64,000 nucleotides of DNA from Marisa cornuarietis (taxonomy: Eukaryota; Mollusca; Gastropoda; Architaenioglossa; Ampullariidae), in the NCBI GenBank assembly GCA_004794655.1, contig SMMW01000555.1, positions 4,869,001-4,933,000 on the forward strand. Direction: 5' to 3'. This document shows positions 34,701 through 49,700 of the stretch, in pieces. The position numbers and the translations under genes were made by a program. How positions within the stretch are numbered: the stretch's first letter is position 1; every line of letters begins with the position of its first letter. Below the pieces are notes generated by a model, which saw only the letters and a program-made list of their open reading frames with translations, was not told the origin of the DNA and searched no databases.

Positions 34701-37700
34701 GAGGGTAGGAGTAGGGGAAACAGCCTGGCATCCCTAATGTCTCTCTCTCTCTCACACACACACACATGCACACACAGAGATGAAATCTCGCACCCACTGC
34801 AGTTCCTAACAACATTCAGTCTTTGGAAAACTGGCTATATTCAAGGCTGCCACAACTCGCCACGATGCTCAGTAGGGTTTGTACCAACCCGGCGATCGTT
34901 CGCACATCATTCAACATACAGGTAAGGCGTTTTTGTTTTTCACATCGCGTACTATAGCACGTGTCAAAGAGAGTATACCGACGTTCTCTCACTCGAAAGG
35001 ACATCTCGACAAAAGTGCTTCAGTTAAATTAAGTAACGCCTTAACAGCAGTGGTTTCGACAACTCGGTTGTTCAGCTGCCACATGCTGGGTGGACACAAG
35101 TTTCCAGTCAGCAACCCGCTCAAGACTCCTACCAGCTCCGAAATTGATCATGCGCACTAACCAAAGGGTTGCAGTGAAGTCTAACAGTACAGAATAGTAC
35201 ATTTTTATCCTTAAAGGACAACATGAGCGCTCAGCATAAATCGCTGGGAATAGAGCACAAAGTATCACAAAAACATATTCAGGGGGTATGTTATGACAAA
35301 GAGGTACATGAGATTTTATATTAATATTTTTTCTCTTAAGCACATCTGGATTTATCGAGAAAACAGGAAGTGACGAAAGGAACGCATTTCTAAAAATAGC
35401 GTCATCTGCATGAGCTGAAGAGAAAAGATGGAATCCTCGGTAAAAGAAAACAGACCGGGTCACAATGTGCTGTTACTGAATGCTCTCTAAGACGCTCAGA
35501 TAGAGTTAGTTTGTACTCATTAAGAAAATCCTAAAGATAATGGCAGCAAACGCCAGTGGATTAACTCTGTTCAGAGATGTGTATATACAGATCTCTGCTT
35601 TGTTCAAACGTGTCGTGCGAACTTGGTCCCACGTCGCACTAAAGAATTTGCTCAAAACGTTTAAAAAGCGATTGTTATTCAGTCACTTATACATCCCAAG
35701 CAAGTCTTAGACTTTCAGTAAAACGAAGAGATCTTCTTCCTACAGCAATGCTTACTATACAAAAGCACGAGCTGTTAAAACCAACTACGACTGCTGGCAA
35801 AAAGCTTAGAGATCAAGCACAAGATCTGTAACATCGACGCTTTCTACACCGCAACACAGTCACAAACACATCATCCAGCACAATGTTAAAAACAAATGCC
35901 AATGTGAGGGCACCATTGATGTGCGTAAACAGCTTTAAAAAAAAAAGAAAGAACAGAAGGTGACAAACGTATGAGGAGCTTAAACGGGAACACGTGCGAG
36001 TATCAGTAAGTAAATAGCAAATTTTGCATGCAGCTAAATGAGGAAGAAATAAGTGTTTACATCGCTAAAAGTAAATCAAATTATTGTTATATTTTTAACA
36101 GTAAAAAAGTCATTATCAGCAGTCAGCTGTAACTATAAAATAGAAATGCAGTGCTGGAAACCCTCTTAGGCCGATGGGCCACATTTATGGCTTGGCTATA
36201 GTGGTCCAAGAAAAGCTCTTCTACTGGTTGACCTGGTTAAAAACCAACCAATCAGAAAGTTTGTTTCTATTGTCAGGTCTTCTTCCTGCAGTTTTGGAGC
36301 CATTTTGAATTTATTCTCTGCGATTTTGCGAATTTTTTCTTGAAAAAATGAGTGGCTCATCAAACAGTTTCCCGGAGGATGACTTTGCTGGTGACCGAGA
36401 AGAATCTGTTGTTGAAAGCGACTCTGCCAACGATTTTAAAGATATTTGAGCCTTTCTGTTTGCTGCTAATTGATGGAGATTGCCGATGTTTTCGATGAAG
36501 GCAGGTGCCCCATGCAGATGCGTTGATTTGATTTTTTAAATAGTAGACTGTACCTTTTCTTAGATTATTACTGTCACCAGAGTAAAAGTAGGAAATTTTC
36601 ATTACTTTTGTAGCAAAGTTTAAATTTTCTCCTTTCAAATAATGTATAGGTTTCTTGGTCTTATGTTTACCTGAGAGCAACAATAATAAAAAGAACCACC
36701 CACCCACCAACGTCTTCACTGTCTTAAGTTACAAGCCATTGTTTTATTGCGTCATTTTATTTTTACGCGGTCCTAAGAGGGTTTTAACCATCAAATAAAA
36801 AAAAAGTTACAAGATCAGTTTATCCTCGACAAACACACATCTGAAATGTGTTAGAGGTCCCATAGTGTAGTGGTTAAAATACCACTGCAGTAAGGGGTTA
36901 AGGGTTTAGATCTCGTCTCGGGACACTGTATGTGACACCTGTTCGCAGGGCTGGGCGCCGGGTTTTTTTTTCCAGGTACTCCGGTTTCCTCCCCCTTCCC
37001 CCCCCCCATAGTGAGAAATCGCGGCAAGGTGGAAGCACTTTCCCAGTAAATCAACCAACCAACCAACCAACCAACCAATTGAAATGTGTTTATATTTTCT
37101 TAACAATTATCCACGTGGAAGAATTAACTCAAATGCGCCCACTTAGTAACAGAGAATCAACAATACAGCGTAGACTGCAATGTCTGTGATTGTTGCCCAT
37201 TAAATTTTGAGCTGGAGAGATTTACTTACCAGTCTGTCGAGTGAATTCGGATTGGATGTTTTTTTAAAAAAAAAACTTCAGTGAAAGCTTCCTAAAAAAA
37301 AGTTTAAATCTGAAGGGCTCTATCCCCAAATCAGCCGTTTCATTTTGGGGGAAAAAATCGCTTTTTAAACACGAGAACCTAAGTAATGCTGCTTCTTTTG
37401 ACTCGAAAACATGCAAAGATTTGCTGAACTGAGCCACACTCGCTGTTGCAAATACTAATTGGCGCGTATGAGAACTCTTCAGAGTAGGATAGTAATTTTC
37501 TCCTACTTTATTAGTGGCATGTTTGAAGGCTTATATCTTTAAAATTAAGCATAATTGTGTACTCATATTGTGGGAATTTTTATTTTAAAATGAACTTAAC
37601 CTGATCATAAAAAATTGTTTAACTCGGCTTGTCCTTTAAAGGACGGAGGGAAGATGGGGAAAACAAAAGGGCACGTTCTTAGATGAGTGATTGAGGCAGA

Positions 37701-40700
37701 AGAAGAAATATAGTATTGCTCTTACTGCTCAGACGAGAGCTCTCAATCGTGTTTAAAACATGCTTCTGGCACAGAAACCCAACACCAGCAGCACATACTT
37801 CCATTCCTAAAATTACTCCTCCCTGTGGCGCTTTCATTGCTGTGACGAGTGTCGTTCATCTGCGATGAAACCAGCAAAGAGTGCTTACAGCATGCTGAGC
37901 AGGTACCGAATGAAGTGCATAGACAGCAATACCTGCTACCCACCCAGCTACCCCTTCTTTCCACTCTCATGCGTTTACGTCGGCAGTTAGACTGCAAACA
38001 GCGCGCGTACACAGCACATGAACTGTCGCCACCGGAGACAAAGCGAAAGAGACAGGGGCGAGGATGTAAGGTACGGGAAAGACAAACTACTCTCAGACAG
38101 CTACGTGCCTTGCATCTCTTACAAAAAAAAAAAAGGCTGGCCACCCCGCGAACCCAGTTTCAATTTTCAAAAAGTGCTCGCGCATGGCTCCCGCTTCCTC
38201 CAGGTCGCACGACCAACGTCATTTCCGGCGGATGGCCATGCCCTTCAATCCGTCACGTGGGTCGACCAACCCTTCAAGACTGATGACGTCAGAATCAGGG
38301 TTTTCCTGGGAATGACGTCAGCACAGCGCCCCGTCGTATGCGCCTGCGCCTTCCGAACCGGGGGGAAAACTATTTGTCCACGAGTCAGGGCGAAATGAAT
38401 TGGCTGATGCGATGTTTGGCCAGTAATGACTGCGGGGACTGGCTTCTCCCTCCCCACGGATGGCAAGACTTGTTTGTCGGCAGGATGACTGCTTTTGGTC
38501 TTCTGAAGAAACTGACCGAGAACTTAAATCCAACGCTTATACCATTGCAAACACTGCCAGCAAATGTCACCTCCTCTCTTCAGCTTTATCTTTCTCCTCG
38601 TAATTTTGTTTCTGTGTAGAAGGCAAGCACAATGATGAATCCCTTCGGTCGTCGAGACCGCCATGATTTATTCTCCATGCTGGAATGTCTCTAAGTCTTG
38701 GATGTTTGCAAACGATGTTTCTCTCACTAGACAGGCGATTTTACTTCCCAACCAATTAACTCGACAGATAAGCACTTAGATAACCTCATTTCACCAATGA
38801 TCCCTTCTCTCCTCTTCAGCCCCCTCTCCCCTCTTCCAAATCAACCCAAACTTTCGCAAAAATAACATGGAACTGCACTAGACGAAGATAACTAAAAATG
38901 TATATAAAGTTTGTCAAATGTCTTTAGCAACACAAAGGTATAAAACACAATACACCATATTCGTCTGCAAATAAATAAAGGACTTGAAGATAATGCTGTA
39001 ATCTCTATCGGCAAATTTGCGGCGAGTCCGTTGACATTTGTTACGGACATGCAATGCAAAGCAGAGCCACGCAAGTGCTTGTCATCAAGAAAAAACAAAG
39101 ATCAGAGCTCGAGGGTTCAGATCTCGTCTTGGACATGCTGTTTTTCTCTGCATAAGGCATCTATTTACAGAACTGGCTGCTTTGTCGGGATAAAAGACCA
39201 ATCCCCATAGCGCGCACACACACACACACAACGCACACCTTCACCCACGGACGCCAGAATTAGGACAGGCCATGCGACAGGCCACTCTTGATCGACCATG
39301 CCTATTAAGTGCATTACAAAACTGTGTATCACATTTCGCGTGATTTTTCCGCAAACTGTTAAGGACTGTCAGAAGATCCTCTTGGACGTGAATTTACTTT
39401 TCCTACCGAGTTGTGGCGCCACTGCAGGGAAGTTACAAAAGCAGTTTCTGTTTTTGTTCATTACATGTGTTTGATTCTGATAACAGTCACACAGTAACAT
39501 CTTATCCCCTGACTCACCTGCAAAAGTGCCGCCGAATACACCGATTCCCGTGACTACCGCTATGTAGGTCTTCATCGCTTTATGTTCGCTCTCATCCGCC
39601 TGTTTCTGCCTCTCTCAATATGCTTGTGACTACATTTTTTAAGTCTGTCGGGGGTGGAGGAAGGGAGCGTTCAGTGTTCACTTTTTCCGCTTTTTTGTGA
39701 CCGCATTTCAACACTGTTTGCCGTTTTCACTTCTCAATCTCTGCTCTTTTCACCATTACCTGCTTAATTCTTCCATACTTTCGCTAGTGCCATATTTACA
39801 AAAAAAAGTATTTGTATTTATTTCATGTCTTCTCTACGTCCTTGTACTGACTTGTTTTCTTTCGCCCTTGCCAGCAAATCGCGGTTACTAGGCTCTTCAC
39901 AGTTAAGCATCGGAATCAGCCGTCGTGTCACTTCTTGTTCTCAAAGTCTGCTTCAAGAAACTCCGTCGACAGAGACCGGCCCGCCAACTTTAACAGCAGG
40001 CAAGATGTAGGTCACAGAAGAAGAGTCTCTAACATTAGGTAGATGCAAACAGGAAAGGAGGACTAATCTCCGCATGGCTAGAAAAATAAACAATCACAAA
40101 ATAATAGTTCAAGGACACCCTTCAAACTAAGCAAAGTTGTAATAGAGCTATGCGCACATTGATGCCGAGAGAAAAGGATTGAGGGAAAGAAAAAAAGGTG
40201 TGTGTGTGTGTGGTCCAACAGGGGGAAGGTACAACAAAACAGATAAAACGGAAGAAATGCACAAAGGATACTACATTGTAGTAATACAGAACAATACAAG
40301 TTTCTTTATTGGGTTATCATCCCTAAAAGCTTTTTTTTTAAAAACAAAAGAAGTATTCTATAGGGTTAGGAGCAGCGAAATATATGGTTCACCGTCTCTA
40401 AGGCACGAGACATGTAACTGGCGCCAATCCTGCTCCCTTTAGCACTTTTCCTTTCCATGAAAAATCAGACACTCGTTTCTGCTAGATGAAAAGGGAGATT
40501 ATTCCAGCCACAGGCTCGAACAGGCATCGAACCAATGACCTTCTGCTCGAAAGTCCAGCGCACGAGCCATAGGTTACGGAGCCTCGTTTACAGAAAAAAA
40601 GGACAAAAAGTCTCCAAACTATGTGGGGTAAATACATTTTTTACATCGCTATAAAACTGGAAGTGTTAATAAATTCGGGAAATTCTCCTCTCTTATATAC

Positions 40701-43700
40701 TTCGTAACATTTTACTCTGCAAAATTTTTTTTTCCGTTAGATTGAAAGCTAGGACAAGTCTGTTCAAGAACTTTAAGTCTTGAGTTCACGTTTTATTTCT
40801 GTAGGTTCAACCACTAGAAGACCAGGGTTCACGCAGTTCTGTACAGTAAATGCTCACTCAACTTCCTCGATAAGTTTCTGGAAAACTGCAACTTCAAGCG
40901 AAGAAGCATATGTAAACAAGCGTCAATTTCATACGTGACATTTCTGGTCACAAAAACATCATCTAATTTCTAAATAACGACCCAGAACATGTGGGGGGAA
41001 ACAGGAGTAAACCCATGCAGACATGGGGAGAGCGTGTGAACTCCACACAGTGGCCCCGGCCGGAAATCGACTTTTGTGCTCATCACAGGTATAATGAAAG
41101 GACGTTGACGTTATGTGAGGACTTACTTTCTTGAAGTCCACCGAAAAGAACACATTCGACATAATTTCCTACCGAACTGTGTCGCCATTGCAGGCCAAGA
41201 GCAATTTCTCTTGTGCAAAAGGCATAGGCGTGATTCTAATCACATGTAGTATCTCATGCCGACGGCACATTTTACAATTGTTGGCTTTACTTTTATGCCT
41301 CATATCAGGTCCTTTATAAGGAATCTAACAGGCAATAAAATAATTATAATTATAGTACTATTTATTTATAAAGCGTATGAAGACGAGCGCTGGACTACAA
41401 ACACATCAACAGAGCACACAGTTACCCACTTCAGCAACAGTATGGACGATAATGGCGACATGACAGAGTGGACGAAAATAGGGAATTGACGAGTGAGCGG
41501 ACGAGTTACACAAGATATTTTTGATAAAGGTGAGCTTGTTGAACAGTCGCTGCTCGAAAAGAAAAGAGAGCTCTATACAAAAGCGCCAGAGAAACAGAAG
41601 CGTCGGCCGAATTTGTCTCATGTGGGACACAGAAAGGTCGGCACTAGCAGATCGAAGAGGCTGCCTCGGATGATAAGCGATGCTTGGGGCGACACCACGA
41701 ATACAATGGTTCGATGACGATCTCGATGACAACGTCTGCCGTCTGGGCTCCAGACAATCGGTTGTCGTCCTTACTTTTCCTCTTTCCCGACAATAGAGAT
41801 GTGAAGATGTGAAGGACCCGCTGCTCTTAGTGCCCCCTCCTGACTGGAGGGCCGTGTCCCTCGTCTCTTCAGGTCCTTCCAAACAACGGCCTTATAACCT
41901 CTGTGTCGCTTGTCGTCATGTCTCACATCCGGATCCTGTCGGGAAACCGTGGCATGCCTTGGCTAATGCAACCTCCTCCCACTGCCGTGGTGACAGGAGA
42001 TCCTTGGCTGCAACGATCCGCTCGGGTCTACGAATCGTAGCCGGGCCCACGCTTATCGAAAACCTCTTCCATCTTCCTGTAGGAAAAAGAGGAAGCAGAA
42101 AGACGACAGAACGCTGGAATGGCTGAGGTAAAAAGATGGACGAAATGGAGGGGAAGTGGGCGGTGGGTAGGTGTGTGTCTAACTTAAACCAGACGCCACC
42201 TGGCCTGTCGCCCACGTGAAATTGTTCCTACGATTTAGGGGCGTTAGAAACCCACCACCACCACTACGTTTTTTTTCTCCGCCGTGCGATTTGCCGTCAG
42301 TCATCGGCGGAGAACATCACACATCAGAGACAAAACCATCGGCACTGCACCACCCCCACCACCACGCCTTCTTATGCGGCACTCGGGCTGCAGACGGACG
42401 GCTGTTGCCCGGAGACAGTTTGCAAAGACCTAATCACCTGGGCAAACTCAATGTCTGACGTCTTTGAAATGTTCTGATGTTCCGATAATCTTCGCGGGCA
42501 GAAGATAAATCGCGCAGGAAAAACGGGCTATCACTGCTTGCACATGATCTTCCGACCTGCCGTCTTGTACTGCCATCGTGGCTAGCAGGAAAACATGCTG
42601 TGCTATGATCATTCGACCCTTTCTCGTACCTCGAGCGGGGGCTAGCAGAATCAACACACAGCAACCAAGGAGCAAATCAAGAGGCACAGTGCTTTTAAAA
42701 AAATTATGCGCACAAAAGCTGGAAAAATACAAAAAAGTTTTCTGGCTTGTTTGACCGTATTTTTATTATTCTGCATTAGTCCTGCTTCACCTAACACATA
42801 CATGCCCTCTCACTATTCTACAGTTTTCAACTTCTGGTATGCTGGAGCATATTTAGATGCCACCCCTTGATTTTGAGAGATTCAGTGAAGTGATGAATCT
42901 GCATAACATAGAACCGGGGCTGGAGGGTGGGGGGCTGTGAGCCGTATGGCAAAGAGCTGGGTCAACACAATGAACAGTTCTGTCAAAGAAAAGTACCCGC
43001 TTCCATTTCATTTTAGCTTGAGAAACAAAATTGTTCCCTGCATAAATTAAATGCATCCACGTGAAGGGTGACTACCCGTAGATCACTCACTTTTCTCTCT
43101 CTCTGTAGACCTGGGTCAGATTACACACTCTCTTTTCTGTCCTTTCTCGTTTATCGTTTACTCTGTATACAAAGTTGTTTCCCAGTATACCATAATGATA
43201 GTATACAACATCATAAAACACATGACATGCAAAAGAATGTAAAAGAAATATGTTCTTCACCATGACAAAATTCGTTATTGAAATATGGTAGTTCCACCTC
43301 ACCGTAATAGGTTTACATTACTAGGATTCTAAATACATAGTTCCACATAGTTGTAGGCATCGAACAACCTCTCTCAGAATATAACAAACATTTACTTTTC
43401 CTAGTTCAACAATCATCTTCAAACTCACCATAACCGAAGTGTTACATACAATTCTTCCTCCTATTACAAAATCAACATTAATCATAGGTACAGCAATAAC
43501 AAAAATACACTAAAAGCGTAACACCTACTGAGCCTATGACCTTAGATATTAAATAGTTGGGTGGGAGGAATTGGTGGTTTACGCCGAGCCAGCAACTAGG
43601 GCTATATCACGGCAAGGCAGCCAGCCCTGTAAACAGATGCCACATGCAGAGAAAGAACAGCGTGTCCGAGACGAGAGCTGAACCCAGGACAGCCAACTTT

Positions 43701-46700
43701 CACTGTATTGATGACAGGCGCTAACCGTTGCGCCGTCGGCCCGCCCAAGCATATATAATGCCCAGAACGTGAAGCAATACATTGGGTTCATCGAACAACC
43801 TACATTTATCGTGCTCTAATAGAGTGGGAAACGCTGTTTTCTAGCCTTGAAGGTATTAAACCTTACGTGTTCAAATCTGAGAATTGTGCAGGTTCAAAAC
43901 CCCAAACACAATATGCTCAGGCAGCAGACGACAAAGAACGATTTGCCAATACCACATGTTCAAGGCTTTAATATGTTATATATGAAAGGAGTCTTTTAAG
44001 TGTGATGTGTGTTATAATCGGGTAGATCTTTAATGGGTGGCTTATTGTGGCTACCGTCTAGTTCTCTGTTTAAAAGCCCCAAGTAGGCCAAGATTTGGCA
44101 CAAATCACAGACACCAGTTTGTGGTATGCGCACGAGTACTAGTGAATTTTTCTCACGCATCCCATTTTAGAGTTTAACTGATTTCATCAGCAACTTTTGA
44201 CAGTAAGCAAGGCTCCTCAAGTCGGCATCTCGACACCAGTTGTCGTGAACGAGAGATGCGAGCAAATCAAAGCCAAAGCGCTCCTGTCGGCTCGGGTGGT
44301 GGAAAGTACGGCGCTCTATCCCCATCATAAATCGACGCGAACAAAACGGCGCTTAGCCTCGGTTTGGTTTACGTCCTCGCGCAATCGAGGCCGTTGGAAT
44401 ATCGTCTAGCGACGTCTGAGATTTTCCTCTTCTTTTTCTTCCTCCTTGCAGCTTGCTGTCCCTGAGATTGCAGGCACGACGCTAGAGTTTGTTTGGAGGA
44501 GTGGGGCAGGGAGGTCAGGTGGCTGGGATTGATCTCGATGTCTCGCTGGATTAAGGCTCCCACTAAAGCGCATTTACCGTCACGTCCCCGTGTAACTAGA
44601 GCCGTGCAACAGGCGCGTGTGCTCCGACCGAGACAGGGGTGGAGAGGGGAGGGGATTGTGTGCGTAATGTGCGTCTGAAGCGCGCGACGTCGTGTTACCT
44701 ACAAGTCTGGAGACTGGGCGAGAGGGGGAACTCGGGGGAGGAATGGCTGGTGTACCGCCATGGCTACTCTGAAAATCTGATCCCAGAGTGCTGCGATTCG
44801 ACTTGGTGGTTGGTTGGTTCATGGCGTTCTCTGTTAAGAATCAGCAACTACAGCTAAACCACAGTAAAATTAGCTCAGCGATGCAGATAGGTGCCTCATA
44901 CAAGGAGAAATTACATGTGGCCAGAACCCAAGCCCACGACCCACAAGATCTTTAAATCACTCTCTTGGTGACAAGCGCTCGACTGCTGCGCCACTCTACC
45001 CCATTGAACCTAGCTACCTGATAAATCAGGGTGGCAGTTCCGTGCACACACCGTCATCGGACAATCAATCACAACAGAACCAAGATGCAGGCAAATTTCC
45101 AGACTGGGAAAGGTGTACTCGTATCTTAGTGGACTAGGAAAAAAAAACCCGCACACGCACCACTGCATTCATCTGGTCCCGTCGTGCATGGAGGACTGGG
45201 TGAAGCGACTGCAAATATATCCAGCTGATATGAATAAAGTATAAACCGATATGGCTGAATTTGCCCGCTGTTTGCTCTGGTTGAAAATATCATTCCTACT
45301 GCACAAAACCTCTGTTACTCTCTTGTGAGAAAGTTAAGTTTGGTACGTCAGAAAGTCTGACAGTGTGCTGCGACAACGGTGACGAAAAATGGTAACAAGA
45401 AAAGTAATGCCAAAGGTTAGGGTTCCATCGTATAGTGTTTCCCCTTGTTTAGGGCATGGCATGTGGAAGGCGGAACCCAGCCCTCTCTTCTTTTTCTGCA
45501 CCTACCTCCCCATGATTATTAACCTCTCCCTGAAGATACGAGGTACCCTTTTCGCTGGATCGGCACGAAAAGTCAGCAACGTGCCCCGTACATGTTTCGA
45601 ACCCTCGAGAAAGGGGGCTACTATCCTTATAGAGCAGCCCATATGTCGTCAAAATTCTTATTAACTCACAGACAGGACAAATCATTAGCCTCCGTTCTGC
45701 GTACCGTAACCTGTGCGCCAGCGGTGGATACGACAGCCTCTATAGGCATCAGTTGTTAAGGGAACACGTTTTGCAAAACGCAGAACAGAGCTTAAAGACT
45801 AAACACGACTGTCAGTGGGTTACGCAGACGACAGGAAAATACAGCCCCAGCGATTGTTTTAAGGCATCGTCGTGCGTCAGCCTCACGAGATTCTCCCCAA
45901 GACACGCGCAGATCGAGATGTTGACTAAGGAACCCGAGATTTAGTGCAGGAAAGATGCCTTCTAGAAACGGTTTCTGACTGACTGGCCAACAAATGGGCT
46001 TCTCGTCATCTATATAGTGCATACCGGTCTTCGTCCTGAGATACTCAGACCTAACCAGTCTTTTCTGTTCTTGGCTGTACTTTCCAGCATGGATTTGCTT
46101 TAATTTCCAGTACACAGACTTACCACGAATAATAAGAAGCGCGCCTGTATATAGTTGATTTTAGACAATATTTATTTGGTTTAAATATTTTACTTGAGCG
46201 TTGAGCTTTAATGCCACCTACATCAACCTTTCTAGCGGGACACTGGTTCCTGTTATCGACAAATAACAAGGTGGTTTAAACAACAACAATAACAACGAAA
46301 CAGCGCGTTTTCCCACACGACCTCGTTGCGCTTTACTAATGTCATGGTAAAATAAATATGACAAAGATGGACAGAGTGAAGTCTTGCATGACGTATTTTG
46401 AAATGGTCGTGACCCTATCAGACACTTTCCAAGTCTGATAAGTGAAACAAAAAACCAGTCTGGATAGAGCGAAAAGACTATAATCATCATACACCATTTG
46501 GTCGCTGTACATCAAATGTCTTCAAATGTTCTTGATGTCTTGTGCAGTTTCGTTAAAGGGAAAGGCAAGTCAAACGGGGCTTATGCTGGATTTGAACTAT
46601 AGATAAGTTCTGAATCGTGTCCGCGCAAAATGTCGTGAAGTAAAGCGATTGTTTACTTATAATCGCGTTCTAAAAACAGGTCTGAGGCGGTCCAAGAAGG

Positions 46701-49700
46701 CCGCCATGTTGTGTTGTCGAGTGACGTCTAAAACCCGTCGCGCGAGACAACTGTCAGTCTCCTGGTGTGGGTCATCAGCACGCTGGTGTACTGAATTTGG
46801 AGATAGCACAGTGATGAAAAAAGCTCAGCGATGAAAAGAATTTGAAGTGGAAAATACTGGCGTGCCATAGGATAATGTTAAGAACAGTAACATACAGTAG
46901 TCTCAGTGTATGCATGCATCGATATGGCAATTATCGTGAAAGAAATAGTCGGGACAACGATCTCTGAAAAATAGAATTTCATTGCAAAACCGAAGTTCGT
47001 TTGGCGTGACTTGCTTTGAGATGGGTTGCACTGCATTAAAATTTGTTCAAATCCTCACACACAAACGAAACAAGTGATCCTCGCGCACTGTGCTTAATCA
47101 ATGGTAGGGTGCAACAAGTCTGTTTACATTTCTCATAAGCTGTGCCTTGCTGTAGACACCAATTTTTCAGTGCTTCTCGAAGATATCACACCATAAATAA
47201 AGGCCGCACTGACCAGTCGGCAAAACTGCCAACAGTATCGCAGCATCGCTCGTCAAATGACTCCACACACGTCACGGAATAAAAGTCTGTTTCTTTCATA
47301 AAAGAGTGAGCAAGTATGGTGGCCTTCATGAAACCTTTCTTAATGGTAAATGATCGTTTTTCCAAAGTCGACATTTTGCTCGAATATGATTCAGAGCGTC
47401 AGTATGTCACTTAGGCCCAACTTACCACCTCACTTTTCCCCGTTTAGCCAACGAAAGCAATAAATAAAAGTTGCGTGTCGTGCATCTCCTTGGTTAAACC
47501 TCCGCGTATAGCCTTTAGCCAGCCAAACGTTTCCATCTCACATTCTTCCATCCATTTCTTCATAGCTCTCGGGAAAACGGTCAGACATTTCTGTGAGCGC
47601 TAGGTAAAGAAGACTGCATGAACGGAAGGAGGCCATCTCCGGACAACGGGAAGTAACATAAAGGTTGTATGTCGGCACTCAGCTTGCAGTGTACCGTGCA
47701 TCAAGCCTTTTCACTGTCGTCCACCGCGCCTTCCGGCGATGGCCAAACGTTCAGCATGCTCTCTAAACGTTGGCCAACGTTCGCCCGCACTCGGGGAAAA
47801 AAGGACCGTGTTTTCCCTCCACAAACAACTGCACGGGACTGAAAGAAATGTTACACGCGTGTTCTCTTCTTTTCATTGTGTTACTAACGTGAAGAGCGAC
47901 ATGCGTTTCTGTCATCTCTTCCTCTACCAAATTTACCGCATCAGAATCAACTGTACAAAGATTGGCGTGTGTGAGAGAGAGAGAGAGAAAAAAAAGAAAA
48001 GGTTACAACAATGGTGATAATGCAGCTAAGTCGTCGATAATTCACACATAATTTCACAGCTGCGTATGGTTCTTGGGCACTGACGTTCGACAATTCACAA
48101 TTACTGTTCTCGCAAAAGCGTATCCTCTCGTAAACCACGTGCATTCCCCGATAAAGGTACCTGCACCCTTTGTGACGTAGAAGGGTAGAGAAATTAATCA
48201 GCATACAAACAAAAATATACGACCGCATCTGGTGGCACCGGAAATTGGAAGCTAAAGTCGGCAACACCAGCGCCCTTATCCCGTCCGCACGGTTCCTGAC
48301 AGGCGGCGAAACAAAAGAGGAACAGTACACGGGAGGTGGGATCGGGGAGACCGACACCCGCCTATCAGTCAGACAGGTGGAGGAAGCAAACACTACTGCC
48401 ACGAACAAACCTGGGAATCGTGGACTCAATTTGCTTGGCAAAATACAATCAGGTGGAAATAGCGTTTGGAGGATATTAACAACCAGTTATTTGTCTCTCC
48501 ATAGGCCTGATGACTGTAACAATTAAAACTTCCTCCCTGAACGCCAGGGAAACGAAAGGCGGTCTACTTCCCTTGACAAGAGTCAACAGGATTCCAGCTG
48601 TCCAGGAGGATCACGGACCAACATCAGCGAGAAAAATAAGGTAAAGGTAGAGGTCGTTCCCTAACCTTTTCAGGTCTTTGGGGTGTGAGACCTCACTTTT
48701 CTTGGGGCCAGCTTTATGTGAAGGCGGTGCCCATCTCCTCTCCCTCGCTGCCTTAACTTCCCTAACCCTCTATGGAGTCAGGTACCCAATCCAGCCAGCT
48801 AGGTCGAATGGGAGAACTTTGCTGCGCAACTCGGGTATCGGACCAGCGCGCCCAGCGCTCTAACCACTCGGCTATCCGCTTCCGCTTCGCCACCTTGAAC
48901 ACCCGCGATGGCCGAGGCCGTATGCAAAGATTTCATATTAATCTACCAAACCACGACAGCGGGTATTAAAAAGCGAGATTTATTTTGTGCGTGCATGTGA
49001 GAGAGAAAAAGATATTTCTTTACTGAATAATAAACCCTGTGGTTTGTTTCAAGGGGAAATTATAAAACAACTTCATTATTTATAATAACATTACATTTTA
49101 CATACTAATATTTCCACTTGTCCAGAATAAGGTTCACATTTCATTTCTGTTTTTGAATACTTGATATTTGGTCTTGTAGATTATAACACATTTCGATCCA
49201 TAACTGTCATAGGTTTGAGTGTGTGTGTGAGAGAGAGAGAGAGAATAGTGGAGAGGGAGCCTGTCCCTTCTCCCCGCTCTCTCAAGACCGGATTTAAATC
49301 TCAGATGAAAATGGACGACTTTAGGCCTGGCAGATGGAAAAGCAAACAGGCACGCCGGGCGCATGAGGATAATTGTTAGCAGCAAGCGGATGGGACTACG
49401 AGACATCGAGACTATAAGTGGTGAGGGCGGGAGGAGGCGGACAGGGGAGTAAGGGTGGGGGAGATGGTGGCACCATCTTGAAGGTGCAAGCGCCAAACAA
49501 ATATTATGTCTGCGAGTTCCTTGACAACTCTAGTCCACTTACACTAAGCATCTGAAGCACCACCTTCCACTAAAATAACTCTTGTGCTTGTTGTCTGTTC
49601 TGTCAATAACAGATCACCTGTGCGCAGATGTCGATGTGCGTCGTATGAAAAAAATGCTTCTCGAAATCATTGATAAATATTAATGAGATTATGATTTTTC

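Larger units (their letters stand above)
35215..37635 (+). mobile_element. candidate 2.4-kb TTAA-flanked DNA transposon, non-autonomous
   Basis: TTAA at 35211-35214 is followed by AGGACAACATGAGC. At the other end GCTCGGCTTGTCCT-like sequence stops before TTAA at 37636-37639, so the ends are AGGACAA inverted, with partial similarity beyond. TTAA target duplications mark piggyBac- and Kolobok-type elements (family knowledge). Inside is a promoter-like block and a 33-codon ORF (36348-36449), with no transposase. A SINE is nested at 36856-37078. The right junction GTCCTTTAAAGGAC is itself palindromic, which weakens the case. Confidence 0.3.

Noticed and set aside
40500..40585. true tRNA gene on the minus strand
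   Set aside because: Box A and B are good, but paired acceptor-stem ends and a terminator T run are lacking, and SINE-like sequence continues beyond. Treated as a SINE head.
41406..41882. 158-codon open frame, minus strand
   Set aside because: Overlaps similar-sized frames on the plus strand; no family features.
48860..48882. true tRNA (Leu/Ser-like head)
   Set aside because: The head continues into the family D SINE body shared with two other loci.
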